Source of the DNA: an uncultured Bacilli bacterium
GTDB lineage: Bacteria > Bacillota_I > Bacilli_A > RF39 > UBA660
DNA length: 16,298 bases
NCBI GenBank assembly: GCA_905236935.1
Contig: CAJOQL010000017.1
Span: 1-16,298 of the forward strand
Direction of reading: 5' to 3'
Position numbers and translations under genes: made by a program
The notes under the pieces: model-generated
What the model was told of the DNA's origin: nothing
Databases searched by the model: none
What the model saw: only the letters and a program-made list of their open reading frames with translations
Shown: piece after piece, positions 7,065 through 13,844 of the stretch
Numbering within the stretch: position 1 is the first letter of the stretch
How the letters are laid out: each line of letters opens with the position of its first letter

Positions 7065-7077
7065 ATTAATTCCTCCC
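7062..7077 (-). promoter_or_regulatory. Ribosome site and ATA start of the 6708-7064 gene
   Basis: GGGAGG (7072-7077), the spacer AATTAAT and ATA (7062-7064). It is the fourth copy of the GGAGGAATNAATATA context. Here an upstream ATG overlaps the Shine-Dalgarno and would mislead gene callers. Confidence 0.6.
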
Positions 7078-7081
7078 ATAT

Positions 7082-7105
7082 AAAAAAGTAGACAATTTGT
7101 CTACT
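7082..7105 (-). terminator. Terminator or attenuator hairpin ahead of the ATA-start operon
   Basis: AGTAGACAA and TTGTCTACT (7087-7105) form a perfect 9-base-pair stem with almost no loop. On the minus strand it is followed by six T (7082-7087). It lies about 50 bases after the stop of the membrane-anchored gene and only 5 bases before the GGGAGG of the next gene. It may end the upstream transcript, or control how much of it reads into the eight downstream genes. The one-base loop makes a cruciform or protein-binding site an alternative. Confidence 0.6.
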
Positions 7106-7153
7106 AAAACTTTTCAATTCATAATATCAAAATATTCAAAATTTATTTTTATT

Positions 7154-7531
7154 TTACTTATTATTTCTTCTTTCTAATATTTCTGAAATGACATTATATT
7201 GATGATATAATCTCATATCATTTTTATCATATCTCATAAATGATTTTCCACCATTCAATAATTTTTCTTCATTATAGCCAAATGGTGTATAGCATTCTGA
7301 ACCATGCTGTTCCTTATACAATTCAATATAATGATTCAATTTTTCATTGTATTCTTTTGATACATTTTGAAATTCTTCAAATAAATATTTTGTTGACTTT
7401 CTTTTATATAATTCATACATTTCATTTCTACATTTTTCAGATAATAATTCAATATTCTCACTTTGAACATTGGATAGTTTTACAATCAAGTAGAATATTA
7501 TAAAAAATACTATTAATAAAAATAAAGCCAT
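7154..7531 (-). CDS. Membrane-anchored protein of unknown function
   Basis: The product has an N-terminal hydrophobic segment (ALFLLIVFFIIFYLIVKL, about residues 2-19) that would anchor it in the membrane, followed by a soluble, charged, largely helical domain of about 100 residues with two cysteines. I chose ATG 7531 over the GTG three codons upstream because AAGGTG then sits at normal spacing, and the GTG is itself part of that ribosome site. It is the first gene of its transcript, about 45 bases from an extended -10 promoter. It ends RRNNK and lacks the isoleucine tail. No family is recognised; a small single-pass protein in an element with a coupling protein could belong to the transfer or exclusion machinery, but nothing proves this. 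Confidence 0.75.
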   Translation of the reverse strand: MALFLLIVFFIIFYLIVKLSNVQSENIELLSEKCRNEMYELYKRKSTKYLFEEFQNVSKEYNEKLNHYIELYKEQHGSECYTPFGYNEEKLLNGGKSFMRYDKNDMRLYHQYNVISEILERRNNK

Positions 7532-7577
7532 AACAAACACCTTTTTAATTTTCTATTTATACCAATTTATCTCATAT

Positions 7578-7586
7578 ATTATAGCA
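7578..7586 (-). promoter_or_regulatory. Extended -10 promoter for the 7531-to-2367 gene run
   Basis: On the minus strand TGC-TATAAT (7578-7586) gives a perfect -10 with the TGN extension, about 46 bases ahead of the membrane-protein ATG. It lies between the terminator of the surface operon and the first gene, where a promoter is needed. Confidence 0.6.
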
Positions 7587-7628
7587 TAATAACTGTAATT
7601 TGTATTATTATATTACGAATTTAATTAG

Positions 7629-7656
7629 AAAAAGTAGGCGAGTTTAGTCGCCTACT
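7629..7656 (-). terminator. Strong terminator of the surface-protein operon
   Basis: AGTAGGCGA (7633-7641) pairs perfectly with TCGCCTACT (7648-7656) around a 6-base loop and is followed on the minus strand by five T. It starts about 11 bases after the stop of the DUF4314 gene and is the clearest intrinsic terminator in the window. Confidence 0.9.
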
Positions 7657-7667
7657 ATGACACATTT

Positions 7668-7904
7668 TTAAATTGAAATATTTTTTTCAATGTCAATAAC
7701 TTTAAACTTATCAACATTTGGAATTAATGATAAAGTTCTGCCATTATCCCATTTGACATCTAGTTGTCCTTGATCATCTATATCACAAATAGTACCACAA
7801 GTACCACTTGGAACAGGATAAGGATCATCCATAGAAATAAGTTCAATTCTTGTTCCTATTGGATATTGTTCTTTTATTTTATTAACTTCTCTTTCATTTA
7901 ACAT
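7668..7904 (-). CDS. DUF4314 family protein
   Basis: This 78-residue protein matches the DUF4314 pattern: a short helix, YPIGTRIELISM-D-DPYPVP, then G-CGTI-DIDDQG and LDVKWDNGRTL, giving a small SH3-like barrel. The family is frequent in conjugative elements and phages of Bacillota and has no established function. The start is secure, since AGGAGG lies seven bases upstream and overlaps the stop of the repeat-protein gene. It is the last gene of the surface operon before a strong terminator, and probably cotranscribed by position rather than function. It ends KNISI, like two proteins of the neighbouring operon. Confidence 0.85.
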   Translation of the reverse strand: MLNEREVNKIKEQYPIGTRIELISMDDPYPVPSGTCGTICDIDDQGQLDVKWDNGRTLSLIPNVDKFKVIDIEKNISI

Positions 7905-7915
7905 AAAAATACCTC

Positions 7916-9883
7916 CTATTCATTAATGTGCAATGTAGCACATCTTTCTGATTCATTTCCAGCATTATCTATTGCATAAGCACAGAAAGTACGACCTTCG
8001 GGTTCTTCAATATATAATACTTGTTTTATAGTTCGTTCTTGTCCATCTTTACGACCAGATCCTGATCCATTTTTATAAGGAACAAGCCATGTTTGAAATT
8101 TATTTATTCCTGTACCATTATCGTAAGCATCAATATAGATATAAATATTAAATCCACCTCTAGCTCCAAGTGAAGAATTATAATATCCCAAATTTGTTAC
8201 TTGGAAACTTGTAATTGTTGGTGGAATATTATCATACCAAGTAGGATTAATTTCAAAAGAGCTAGTAACAGTCCAAGTATTATCTCTAAATGATGTTACT
8301 GAATAGCCATCACGATCATAAACATAAACTCTTACATTTTGCCCATAAGAAATAGCACTATTATAGTAGTCAGTAACATGATCAGCCATTAAAACATCAT
8401 CAATCCATACAGAGAATGTAAATCCACTTAAACCTCCATTGTAGGCAACATTTTGAATTATAGGATTTACATCTATGGTGTAGTATACATTCGGAGTCCA
8501 GTTAGCAGTATAGCTACGATTACCTGTGCCATTAGAGATTACTACATTTTTAGTTGGATTACTTAATCCAGTACCAGTCCAACCGGCAAAATCATAACCA
8601 GTTTTTGTTGGCTGTGGTAAGGTAATATTACTAGTTATATTATAAGAAATAGGCTGACCAGAGATAGAACCACCATTTAAAGAATAACTAATACTATAAT
8701 TAATAACTTCCCAATTAGCTGTATAACTTCTATTACCAGTTTGATTTCTAAAAGATACATTCTTTGTTGGACTACTTAATCCAGTACCAGTCCAACCAAC
8801 AAAGTTATAACCATTTTTAGTAGGGTTAGGAATAGAAACATTATTCTCAATATTATAAGATGTAGGTTGACCAGAGATAGAACCACCATTTAAAGAATAA
8901 CTGATACTATAAGTAGTAGGAATCCAATTAGCAGTATAATATTTATTACCAGTTTCGTTATGCAAAGTTAAATCTTTAGTAGGAGTAGTAATGCCAGTAC
9001 CAGTCCAACCGGCAAAATCATAACCAGTTTTAGCAGGGTTAGGAATAGTAATATTATTCTCGATAGTATAAGAAGTAGGCTGACCAGAGATAGAACCACC
9101 ATTTAAAGAATAGCTGATACTATAAGTAGTAGGAATCCAATTAGCAGTATAATATTTATTACCGGTTTCGTTATGCAAAGTTAAATCTTTAGTAGGAGAT
9201 GATAACCCAGTACCAGTCCAACCAACAAAGTTATAACCATTTTTAGTAGGATTAGGAATCGAAATAGTAGTATCTAAAAGATAACTAGTAGGCTCATTAG
9301 AAATAGAGCCACCATTAAGATCATAAGATATACTATAAGAAACTCTTTCCCAGTTAGCAGTAAAAACTTTATTGCCAGTAGTGTTATTTAAGATAAAATC
9401 TTTAGTAGGAGTAATTATTTCATCAGTTGTCCAACCTAAAAATCTATATCCATCTTTTACAGGATTTGGTAATAAAATATTGTCTTCAATTGTATAAGAA
9501 GTAGGCTGACCAGAAATAGAGCCACCATCAAGAATATATAAAATACTATAGTTTATAGTATCCCATTTAGCAAATATTTCTTTATTATTAATTTCATCAA
9601 CATTATTTATTCCTAAAGAATAAGCAACATCACCATTTAAAATATTACTATAGCCTAAAAAATTATATCCATTTTTAGTAGGCTGGGGGAGAGTAGTTTT
9701 CCCTTTTAAAATAGTTACATCATCACTATTAAAAATTCCTCCATTACCATTTAACTTAAAATTATAAGCCTTTGATGAAAATGCATTTTCAAATTTATCA
9801 TTAGTATTAAATAATGCAAGGGTTAAATTAATAGTTAAAATAAATGATGCAACTATTATAAATAACCTAACTATCTTTTTCAT
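7916..9883 (-). CDS. Secreted InlB-type B-repeat surface protein with SipW-type signal
   Basis: This 655-residue protein starts with a basic N terminus and hydrophobic segment (residues 4-23), then LALFNTNDKFENAF. The A-[LY]-F-[TN] pattern and the phenylalanines after it match the TasA-like protein upstream, so it is probably processed by the adjacent SipW. Residues 40-108 are a degenerate and residues 112-466 five regular 71-residue repeats of the InlB B-repeat (Listeria-Bacteroides repeat) type, each with DLNGG, GYxFxGWT and YTANW. Residues 467-550 are a strand-rich domain, and 552-653 an Ig-like domain (DNIPPTITSF to AIDNAGNES) with two cysteines. No LPXTG, membrane tail or wall-binding domain is visible, so attachment may be through the TasA-like fibre. 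The gene overlaps sipW by 17 bases and lacks a clear ribosome site, implying translational coupling. An adhesin role is likely. Confidence 0.85.
   Translation of the reverse strand: MKKIVRLFIIVASFILTINLTLALFNTNDKFENAFSSKAYNFKLNGNGGIFNSDDVTILKGKTTLPQPTKNGYNFLGYSNILNGDVAYSLGINNVDEINNKEIFAKWDTINYSILYILDGGSISGQPTSYTIEDNILLPNPVKDGYRFLGWTTDEIITPTKDFILNNTTGNKVFTANWERVSYSISYDLNGGSISNEPTSYLLDTTISIPNPTKNGYNFVGWTGTGLSSPTKDLTLHNETGNKYYTANWIPTTYSISYSLNGGSISGQPTSYTIENNITIPNPAKTGYDFAGWTGTGITTPTKDLTLHNETGNKYYTANWIPTTYSISYSLNGGSISGQPTSYNIENNVSIPNPTKNGYNFVGWTGTGLSSPTKNVSFRNQTGNRSYTANWEVINYSISYSLNGGSISGQPISYNITSNITLPQPTKTGYDFAGWTGTGLSNPTKNVVISNGTGNRSYTANWTPNVYYTIDVNPIIQNVAYNGGLSGFTFSVWIDDVLMADHVTDYYNSAISYGQNVRVYVYDRDGYSVTSFRDNTWTVTSSFEINPTWYDNIPPTITSFQVTNLGYYNSSLGARGGFNIYIYIDAYDNGTGINKFQTWLVPYKNGSGSGRKDGQERTIKQVLYIEEPEGRTFCAYAIDNAGNESERCATLHINE
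8486..9550 (-). repeat. Five tandem 213-bp repeats encoding InlB-type modules
   Basis: Five in-frame copies of exactly 213 bases (71 codons) run without gaps. The copies between 8.7 and 9.3 kb are nearly identical to each other in long blocks, while the outer copies are more diverged. Such an array can gain or lose copies by recombination, changing adhesin length without breaking the frame. Confidence 0.9.
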
Positions 9884-10364
9884 TTAAACATTCAACTTTC
9901 TTCTTATGCGTTATATATGCATCACTAAATAAATCAATTATAAGAATAGCTACCGAAATAAATAAAAGATACTTGTGAGTATACACATAACTTGCATAAA
10001 AACCTAAAAATGGTATAGACCAGTTTGTACCTTTACCAAGAATTTGGCTTTTGTTTACTTCTTTAGAATCATTAGAATTATTTGCATCACCCTTTGTTAT
10101 AAAACCATTTTCTGTTTTCTCAACAATACGATGTGAAATAATATGCTTCTTAGTAGAATAAACTAAAATATCACCACTTTTAAAATCTTCAATATCTTGT
10201 TCATGGTAGTATAATAAACCACCAACCTTTAAAACTGGTTCCATACTACCGGATATTACCACTAATGGCTTATGTCCCCAAAAGGATGGAACAAAAACAA
10301 GTAAATATATAAGTATTAGAATATACCATATTCTAAAAATAAAATTCTTAATTTTTATAAACAT
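9867..10364 (-). CDS. sipW: SipW-type signal peptidase I
   Basis: This 165-residue membrane protein has an N-terminal segment at about residues 9-28 and a C-terminal one at about 131-147. Between them is the peptidase core: VVISGSMEP with Ser40, SGDILVYST, SHRIV with His78 and FITKGDANNSND with Asp93. A Ser-His pair instead of Ser-Lys places it in the archaeal/ER-type branch, to which SipW of Bacillus belongs. SipW cleaves the signal peptides of TasA-type matrix proteins at the outer face of the membrane. It lies between its two predicted substrates, the TasA-like protein upstream and the repeat protein downstream (17-base overlap). AGAGG precedes the ATG at good spacing. A hairpin in the gap to the upstream gene may lower its expression relative to that gene. 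Confidence 0.92.
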   Translation of the reverse strand: MFIKIKNFIFRIWYILILIYLLVFVPSFWGHKPLVVISGSMEPVLKVGGLLYYHEQDIEDFKSGDILVYSTKKHIISHRIVEKTENGFITKGDANNSNDSKEVNKSQILGKGTNWSIPFLGFYASYVYTHKYLLFISVAILIIDLFSDAYITHKKKVECLNEKDS

Positions 10365-10389
10365 ATAATTTCCTCTTTCCTATAATAAC

Positions 10390-10427
10390 GATTAAAGCCT
10401 AGAAGAAATTATCATCTAGGCTTAATC
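10390..10427 (-). promoter_or_regulatory. Intercistronic stem-loop between the TasA-like and sipW genes
   Basis: GATTAAGCCTAGA and TCTAGGCTTTAATC (read on the minus strand) form a stem of about 13 pairs with one bulged base and a 10-base loop. There is no good T-run, so it is more likely a partial terminator or a 3' stabiliser that lets the TasA-like protein be made in excess of the peptidase. Confidence 0.6.
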
Positions 10428-10444
10428 ACTAATTTATTAAATTA

Positions 10445-11062
10445 CTACCAAACATTTAAAGCTTGATCATATTGAACAGTATCAATAGTGACAGTTAATG
10501 TATATTTAGCATTATCATAACCCTCACCAGTTGATTCGTAAGTTACAGTTTTACCATCTGTAGAAACAGTTCTCTTAAGGCTAGTTTTAATATTTTCATT
10601 AAAAGTAACCCCACTGATAAATGATGTAGATGTTGCACCCGGTGTTAATCTAGTTAAATCACTTTTAGATCCATAATAGTAGTAACCATCTGCATCTTTA
10701 GTCCAACCTGCATTAAAGTTTATAATAGATGCAACATTATTGTCACTATCCTTTAATGAGATTTCATCACCTTTGGCACTAACCCATTTTTCAGTATAAC
10801 TAGCACGAACTGCCATATTAATTGTTCCAGTATTAGTTACTTTAACAGTTTTATCTGTTGTAGTACCCGGTGTCCAATCAGTTGGACTAACAAATTCCTC
10901 AACAATTTGTGCTCCATATTTTGCTACCTTAAAATCATTTACAAAACTATCACTAGTTGTAAAATATGCTAAAGTACCTCCTAATATTGTTAATAGGCTT
11001 ATGCCTGAAACTATTAAACCTTTCTTTTTATTCTTATTTTCTTCATTTTTAAATTTGTTCAT
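10445..11062 (-). CDS. TasA/BsaA-like SipW-dependent matrix protein
   Basis: The 205-residue product has a lysine-rich N terminus, a hydrophobic segment at about residues 14-32 and then GGTLAYFTTSDSFVNDFKVAK, the typical SipW-dependent signal region of TasA, CalY and BsaA-type proteins. Cleavage near the Ala of TLAYF is expected. The mature part is a beta-rich domain (VKVTNTGTINMAVRASYTEKW, then YTLTVTIDTVQYD) like the jelly-roll fold of fibre-forming TasA proteins. It would form extracellular filaments or coat the surface. It is followed by sipW in the same operon and preceded by a 36-residue membrane peptide. AAAGGA precedes the ATG. It ends in LNVW. The family call is firm; fibre formation is inferred from relatives. 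Confidence 0.88.
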   Translation of the reverse strand: MNKFKNEENKNKKKGLIVSGISLLTILGGTLAYFTTSDSFVNDFKVAKYGAQIVEEFVSPTDWTPGTTTDKTVKVTNTGTINMAVRASYTEKWVSAKGDEISLKDSDNNVASIINFNAGWTKDADGYYYYGSKSDLTRLTPGATSTSFISGVTFNENIKTSLKRTVSTDGKTVTYESTGEGYDNAKYTLTVTIDTVQYDQALNVW

Positions 11063-11160
11063 TTTAATTTTCCTTTCTAATTTTTATATTTTTTGTTTTC
11101 TTTTTAATCTGATAAAAACAATTAAAGCAACAGATTAGTTTATTAAATTATGATATTTTG

Positions 11161-11271
11161 TTAATTCCTCCTTTTATTTTCTTCATTAGAGCAAATGCTC
11201 GATACTCTTAAAGCAGAGTAAATAAAAAGCACTAGTAATAAAGCTAGTGCAATTAAAATAAATATAAACAT
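11161..11271 (-). CDS. 36-residue single-pass membrane peptide
   Basis: A short frame from ATG 11269-11271 to TAA encodes MFIFILIALALLLVLFIYSA followed by a short polar tail ending NKRRN, a typical one-span small membrane protein with an inside-positive C terminus. AAAGGA sits nine bases upstream of the ATG. It is the first gene of the surface-protein operon and follows directly after a terminator-like hairpin. Its last codons contain AAAAGGAGGAATTAA, but no start codon follows this at proper spacing. A role as leader or as partner of the peptidase or matrix protein is possible. The hydrophobic pattern and ribosome site make coding likely, although the length is small. Confidence 0.6.
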   Translation of the reverse strand: MFIFILIALALLLVLFIYSALRVSSICSNEENKRRN

Positions 11272-11287
11272 AATTAAATTCCTTTCA

Positions 11288-11311
11288 TAAAAAAACTACC
11301 ATTAAGGTAGT
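11288..11311 (-). terminator. Attenuator-like terminator before the surface operon
   Basis: ACTACC (11306-11311 side) and GGTAGT (11295-11300 side) pair across a 5-base loop and are followed by seven T on the minus strand (11288-11294). The ribosome site of the 36-residue peptide starts only 5 bases later, so no promoter fits in between. Transcription of the operon must pass this hairpin. Confidence 0.65.
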
Positions 11312-11327
11312 AATAATTTCGGCACAA

Positions 11328-11347
11328 TTGATAAAAATGATTATCAA
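11328..11347 (-). promoter_or_regulatory. Inverted repeat in the leader of the surface operon
   Basis: TTGATAA (11328-11334) and TTATCAA (11341-11347) form a perfect 7-base inverted repeat separated by 6 bases. It lies between the candidate promoter and the attenuator hairpin. It may be an operator or a leader hairpin; the half-sites recall iron-regulator boxes, but the spacing does not fit them. Confidence 0.4.
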
Positions 11348-11365
11348 AAATAAGCACATATTAAA

Positions 11366-11394
11366 GCTATACTATAAAATATATATCATGTTAA
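11366..11394 (-). promoter_or_regulatory. Candidate promoter of the surface operon
   Basis: On the minus strand TTAACA (11389-11394) and TATAGC (11366-11371) are 17 bases apart. The -35 matches five of six consensus bases and the -10 four of six. It lies upstream of the inverted repeat and attenuator and just downstream of the metallopeptidase gene, giving a leader of about 90 bases. Confidence 0.45.
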
Positions 11395-11410
11395 TATTAA
11401 ATAATCTAAA

Positions 11411-11986
11411 TTATAGATTTTTAATATGTTTTTTTCTTAATTCTAATTCAAGTATTGCTACTTTTGAATTATCAATTTTTTTCCTTCTTAAAATAGAGTA
11501 ATCAAAAAAATTAATTGCACAACTTTTACCAACTTGTGATACTGCAAACTCATCAGCTTTTAATTCATTTTCTAATACTTTCCCATTTTCTATGGCTTTT
11601 CTTCTTAAAATAGACATTTCTTTTCCACTTGTTGCGTATTCATTATTATAATCGCCGTTAAGAAAATGACCAAGCTCATGAAATATTCCGAAACTCGCTA
11701 TTTTAATATTTTTTCTCATTCTTTCTAAAAATTCATCTTTAATGATAGCACACCAAATATTTTTTCCATCTTTTTTTATTGTTCTAGTATACATTATATA
11801 ATTGGTTTTATCATAATTCTTTTTATCATAAAAAACAAACATTGCTGTTTTTGATTTAGTTGTATTTTGAATTTTTGCAATCTCCAAAAAACCATCAAAT
11901 TCATTTGGCATTTTATTTAATAAATCAAAATTTACAAATAGAGTATATTTATCATTTATCGTATTTGGTTGTTCTTCAATATTCAT
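11411..11986 (-). CDS. Zinc-metallopeptidase-like protein (ImmA/IrrE type)
   Basis: This 191-residue protein has HELGHFLNGD (His103, Glu104, His107) followed about 34 residues later by ENELKADEFA, the arrangement of a gluzincin site in which Glu141 or a nearby acid is the third zinc ligand. This layout is typical of ImmA/IrrE-type peptidases, which cleave repressors and control mobile elements, although no helix-turn-helix partner repressor is seen nearby. A curious internal repeat follows: SILRRKAIENGK (125-136) and SILRRKKIDNSK (164-175), the first inside the inserted loop between the two zinc motifs. GAGG precedes the ATG at normal spacing. It lies 88 bases after the coupling-protein gene and just upstream of the surface-operon promoter. 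The peptidase fold is fairly sure, the target unknown. Confidence 0.75.
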   Translation of the reverse strand: MNIEEQPNTINDKYTLFVNFDLLNKMPNEFDGFLEIAKIQNTTKSKTAMFVFYDKKNYDKTNYIMYTRTIKKDGKNIWCAIIKDEFLERMRKNIKIASFGIFHELGHFLNGDYNNEYATSGKEMSILRRKAIENGKVLENELKADEFAVSQVGKSCAINFFDYSILRRKKIDNSKVAILELELRKKHIKNL

Positions 11987-12074
11987 TTATTAGACCTCAC
12001 TATTTAATTTTATAATATCATAATAAATAAAATATGAATATGATTTATTTAATTAATTTACAATTAAATTAACA

Positions 12075-13844
12075 TTATTCTAAATCTACTAATGCTTGCT
12101 GACTATTATTATTTCTAAATTCATTTAAATCAAAGCATTCAATCTTAGCGATTTTAGGTTCTGTAGGTAATACGGACTTTTTAATTTTGATAGGATAATC
12201 ATAAATTGTTTTAACTTTTGCTTTAATAGGATACATTCTAGAACTTATATAAATTGCTTCTCCAAACTTTAATCTCATTAATTCATCAGGCATTAATAGT
12301 TCTCGTCCAAGTAAATTTTTGTCATTTGAAATATTTAAATCCCTTTGTCCAACCTTACCTGATGCAGAAACTCTAGAAGAAGAAATAGTATATTTACCTA
12401 AACGATTACTAATTTCTTTAGCAGATTCATTATCAGAAGTAAGCAAGTAAATCCAATTAGTATTAGATTTAATAGTTCCAGCAGATTCCTTATATTTTTC
12501 TTTTAACTGGTCAAAGTCTTGAATAACTAAATAAAAGCGAATATTACGAGATCGACTAACAGTAATTTTATTTGATATAGAGCTTATAGCTGGCATATTT
12601 GCAAATTCATCAAGAATAAAATTAACCCTTATTGGCATTTTACCATCTTTCATATTCTGAGCTGTATTAATAATTGCTTGATAGCATTGATTAATAAACA
12701 ATGATGCAAGTTCATGCCTAGACTCTTTTTCATCAGGAATTATAAGATAAATAGCTGTTTTTTCTTTGCCAATATCTGCTAGTTCAAAATCAGTTCGACT
12801 TGTTAAATTAGCAATACCTGTATCACTAAATATTTTAAGAACAGTTGCAAGTACCGAAAACAATGTAGCCCTAGTTTCACCTTTAGCAAAAGCTCCGACT
12901 GCATAAGCCATTTTAGATAAAGCACCCATAGGTTTTTGTTGAAAATATAAGTCAAGAGAGTTAAACCTATCAATATTTTTTGCACCATGTTCTACAAGCA
13001 AATTATAGATAGAATAAAGATGAACTTGATTTTCATTCGGAGCATCTTCAATAATAGCATAGCAAAGGGCTGTTAAAACTGCTGTAGCAGATTTTTCCCA
13101 ATACATATCTTTTGATGATAAATTTTTAGTTAATGATTTAGCAAAGTTTTCAATTAAATCACCGGCTAAATCAATATTATCATTTTTATAATATTTATAC
13201 GGTAAATGCAAAGGATTCCAGCCATCGCTAGCAAGAGCATCTCTTAAATTAATTACTTTTATTATATAGCCTTTATTTTTTAAAAAATTATAGGTATGAG
13301 CATAAAGCTCGCCTTTAGTATCATTAATAACCATAGATTCCCCAGCAAATCCAAGATTGAAAATTAAAGGCATAATTTCGCAAATTGTTTTTCCACTACC
13401 AGTAGAACCAATTATTAAAGTATGATCAAACTCATCTGAATAGTAAATCTTATCATTAAGTATAGTTATAGGAATACCACCTTTATTTAAATTTGAACCA
13501 ATATTCCAAATCTTAAATGTTTTTTTTATTTCTTTATTAGATGCCCAACGAGATGATCCATATTCAAAAGAACCATCTTCTTTAAGAATTTCTTTTTTTC
13601 TTTTGAGTGATAATTTAAAATCACTATCATATTTTAAAATACCTAAAAAGAATAGGGTAGTGAGTAAACAAGTACCAAATAACAGTTTGTAATCAGTTAA
13701 AGCAATTAATGATTTATAAAAATTTAAAGTCCAAGAGATTTCAATATTACTTGTGATAATACTTATTAAATTAAAACAAATATTATTAGATATAATAAAG
13801 AGCAAAATAATAGCAATAATGTATTTTAAAATTTTACTATTCAT
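12075..13844 (-). CDS. VirD4/TraG-family type IV coupling protein
   Basis: This 589-residue protein is the conjugative coupling ATPase that brings the relaxase-DNA complex to the transfer channel. Two N-terminal membrane segments (about residues 5-31 and 54-70) precede a YGSSRWASNKEI motif typical of the family. Walker A is GSTGSGKT (146-153), VINDTKGEL (172-180) follows, Walker B is NFILDEF (408-414), and FYLVIQDFDQLKEKY (437-451) is the sensor region. Length and motif order are normal, so it should be functional. Its ATG overlaps the TAA of the upstream gene (TTTAATG) with GAGG before it, meaning translational coupling. No relaxase, VirB4 or VirB6 gene is visible within the window; they presumably lie beyond its right end. 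It is the best evidence that this is a conjugative or mobilisable element. Confidence 0.95.
   Translation of the reverse strand: MNSKILKYIIAIILLFIISNNICFNLISIITSNIEISWTLNFYKSLIALTDYKLLFGTCLLTTLFFLGILKYDSDFKLSLKRKKEILKEDGSFEYGSSRWASNKEIKKTFKIWNIGSNLNKGGIPITILNDKIYYSDEFDHTLIIGSTGSGKTICEIMPLIFNLGFAGESMVINDTKGELYAHTYNFLKNKGYIIKVINLRDALASDGWNPLHLPYKYYKNDNIDLAGDLIENFAKSLTKNLSSKDMYWEKSATAVLTALCYAIIEDAPNENQVHLYSIYNLLVEHGAKNIDRFNSLDLYFQQKPMGALSKMAYAVGAFAKGETRATLFSVLATVLKIFSDTGIANLTSRTDFELADIGKEKTAIYLIIPDEKESRHELASLFINQCYQAIINTAQNMKDGKMPIRVNFILDEFANMPAISSISNKITVSRSRNIRFYLVIQDFDQLKEKYKESAGTIKSNTNWIYLLTSDNESAKEISNRLGKYTISSSRVSASGKVGQRDLNISNDKNLLGRELLMPDELMRLKFGEAIYISSRMYPIKAKVKTIYDYPIKIKKSVLPTEPKIAKIECFDLNEFRNNNSQQALVDLE

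Noticed and set aside
7240..7503. Plus-strand 87-codon frame
   Set aside because: It is a shadow of the membrane-anchored gene, with His/Ile/Phe-rich nonsense composition and no ribosome site.
8486..9550. Regular direct repeats resembling a CRISPR array
   Set aside because: The unit is 213 bases, continuous with no spacers, and in frame with a secreted repeat protein; it encodes InlB-type modules.
11161..11175. A fifth ATA-type start after AAGGAGGAATTAA
   Set aside because: The spacer is followed by CAAAATATC and the possible frames stop within a few codons, so no gene is served.
11328..11347. Fur box upstream of the surface operon
   Set aside because: The TTGATAA/TTATCAA half-sites recall GATAATGATAATCATTATC, but the 6-base gap gives the wrong geometry; kept only as an unspecified inverted repeat.
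12803..12988. Minus-strand 61-codon frame
   Set aside because: It is an out-of-frame opening within the coupling-protein gene, whose motifs continue through it.
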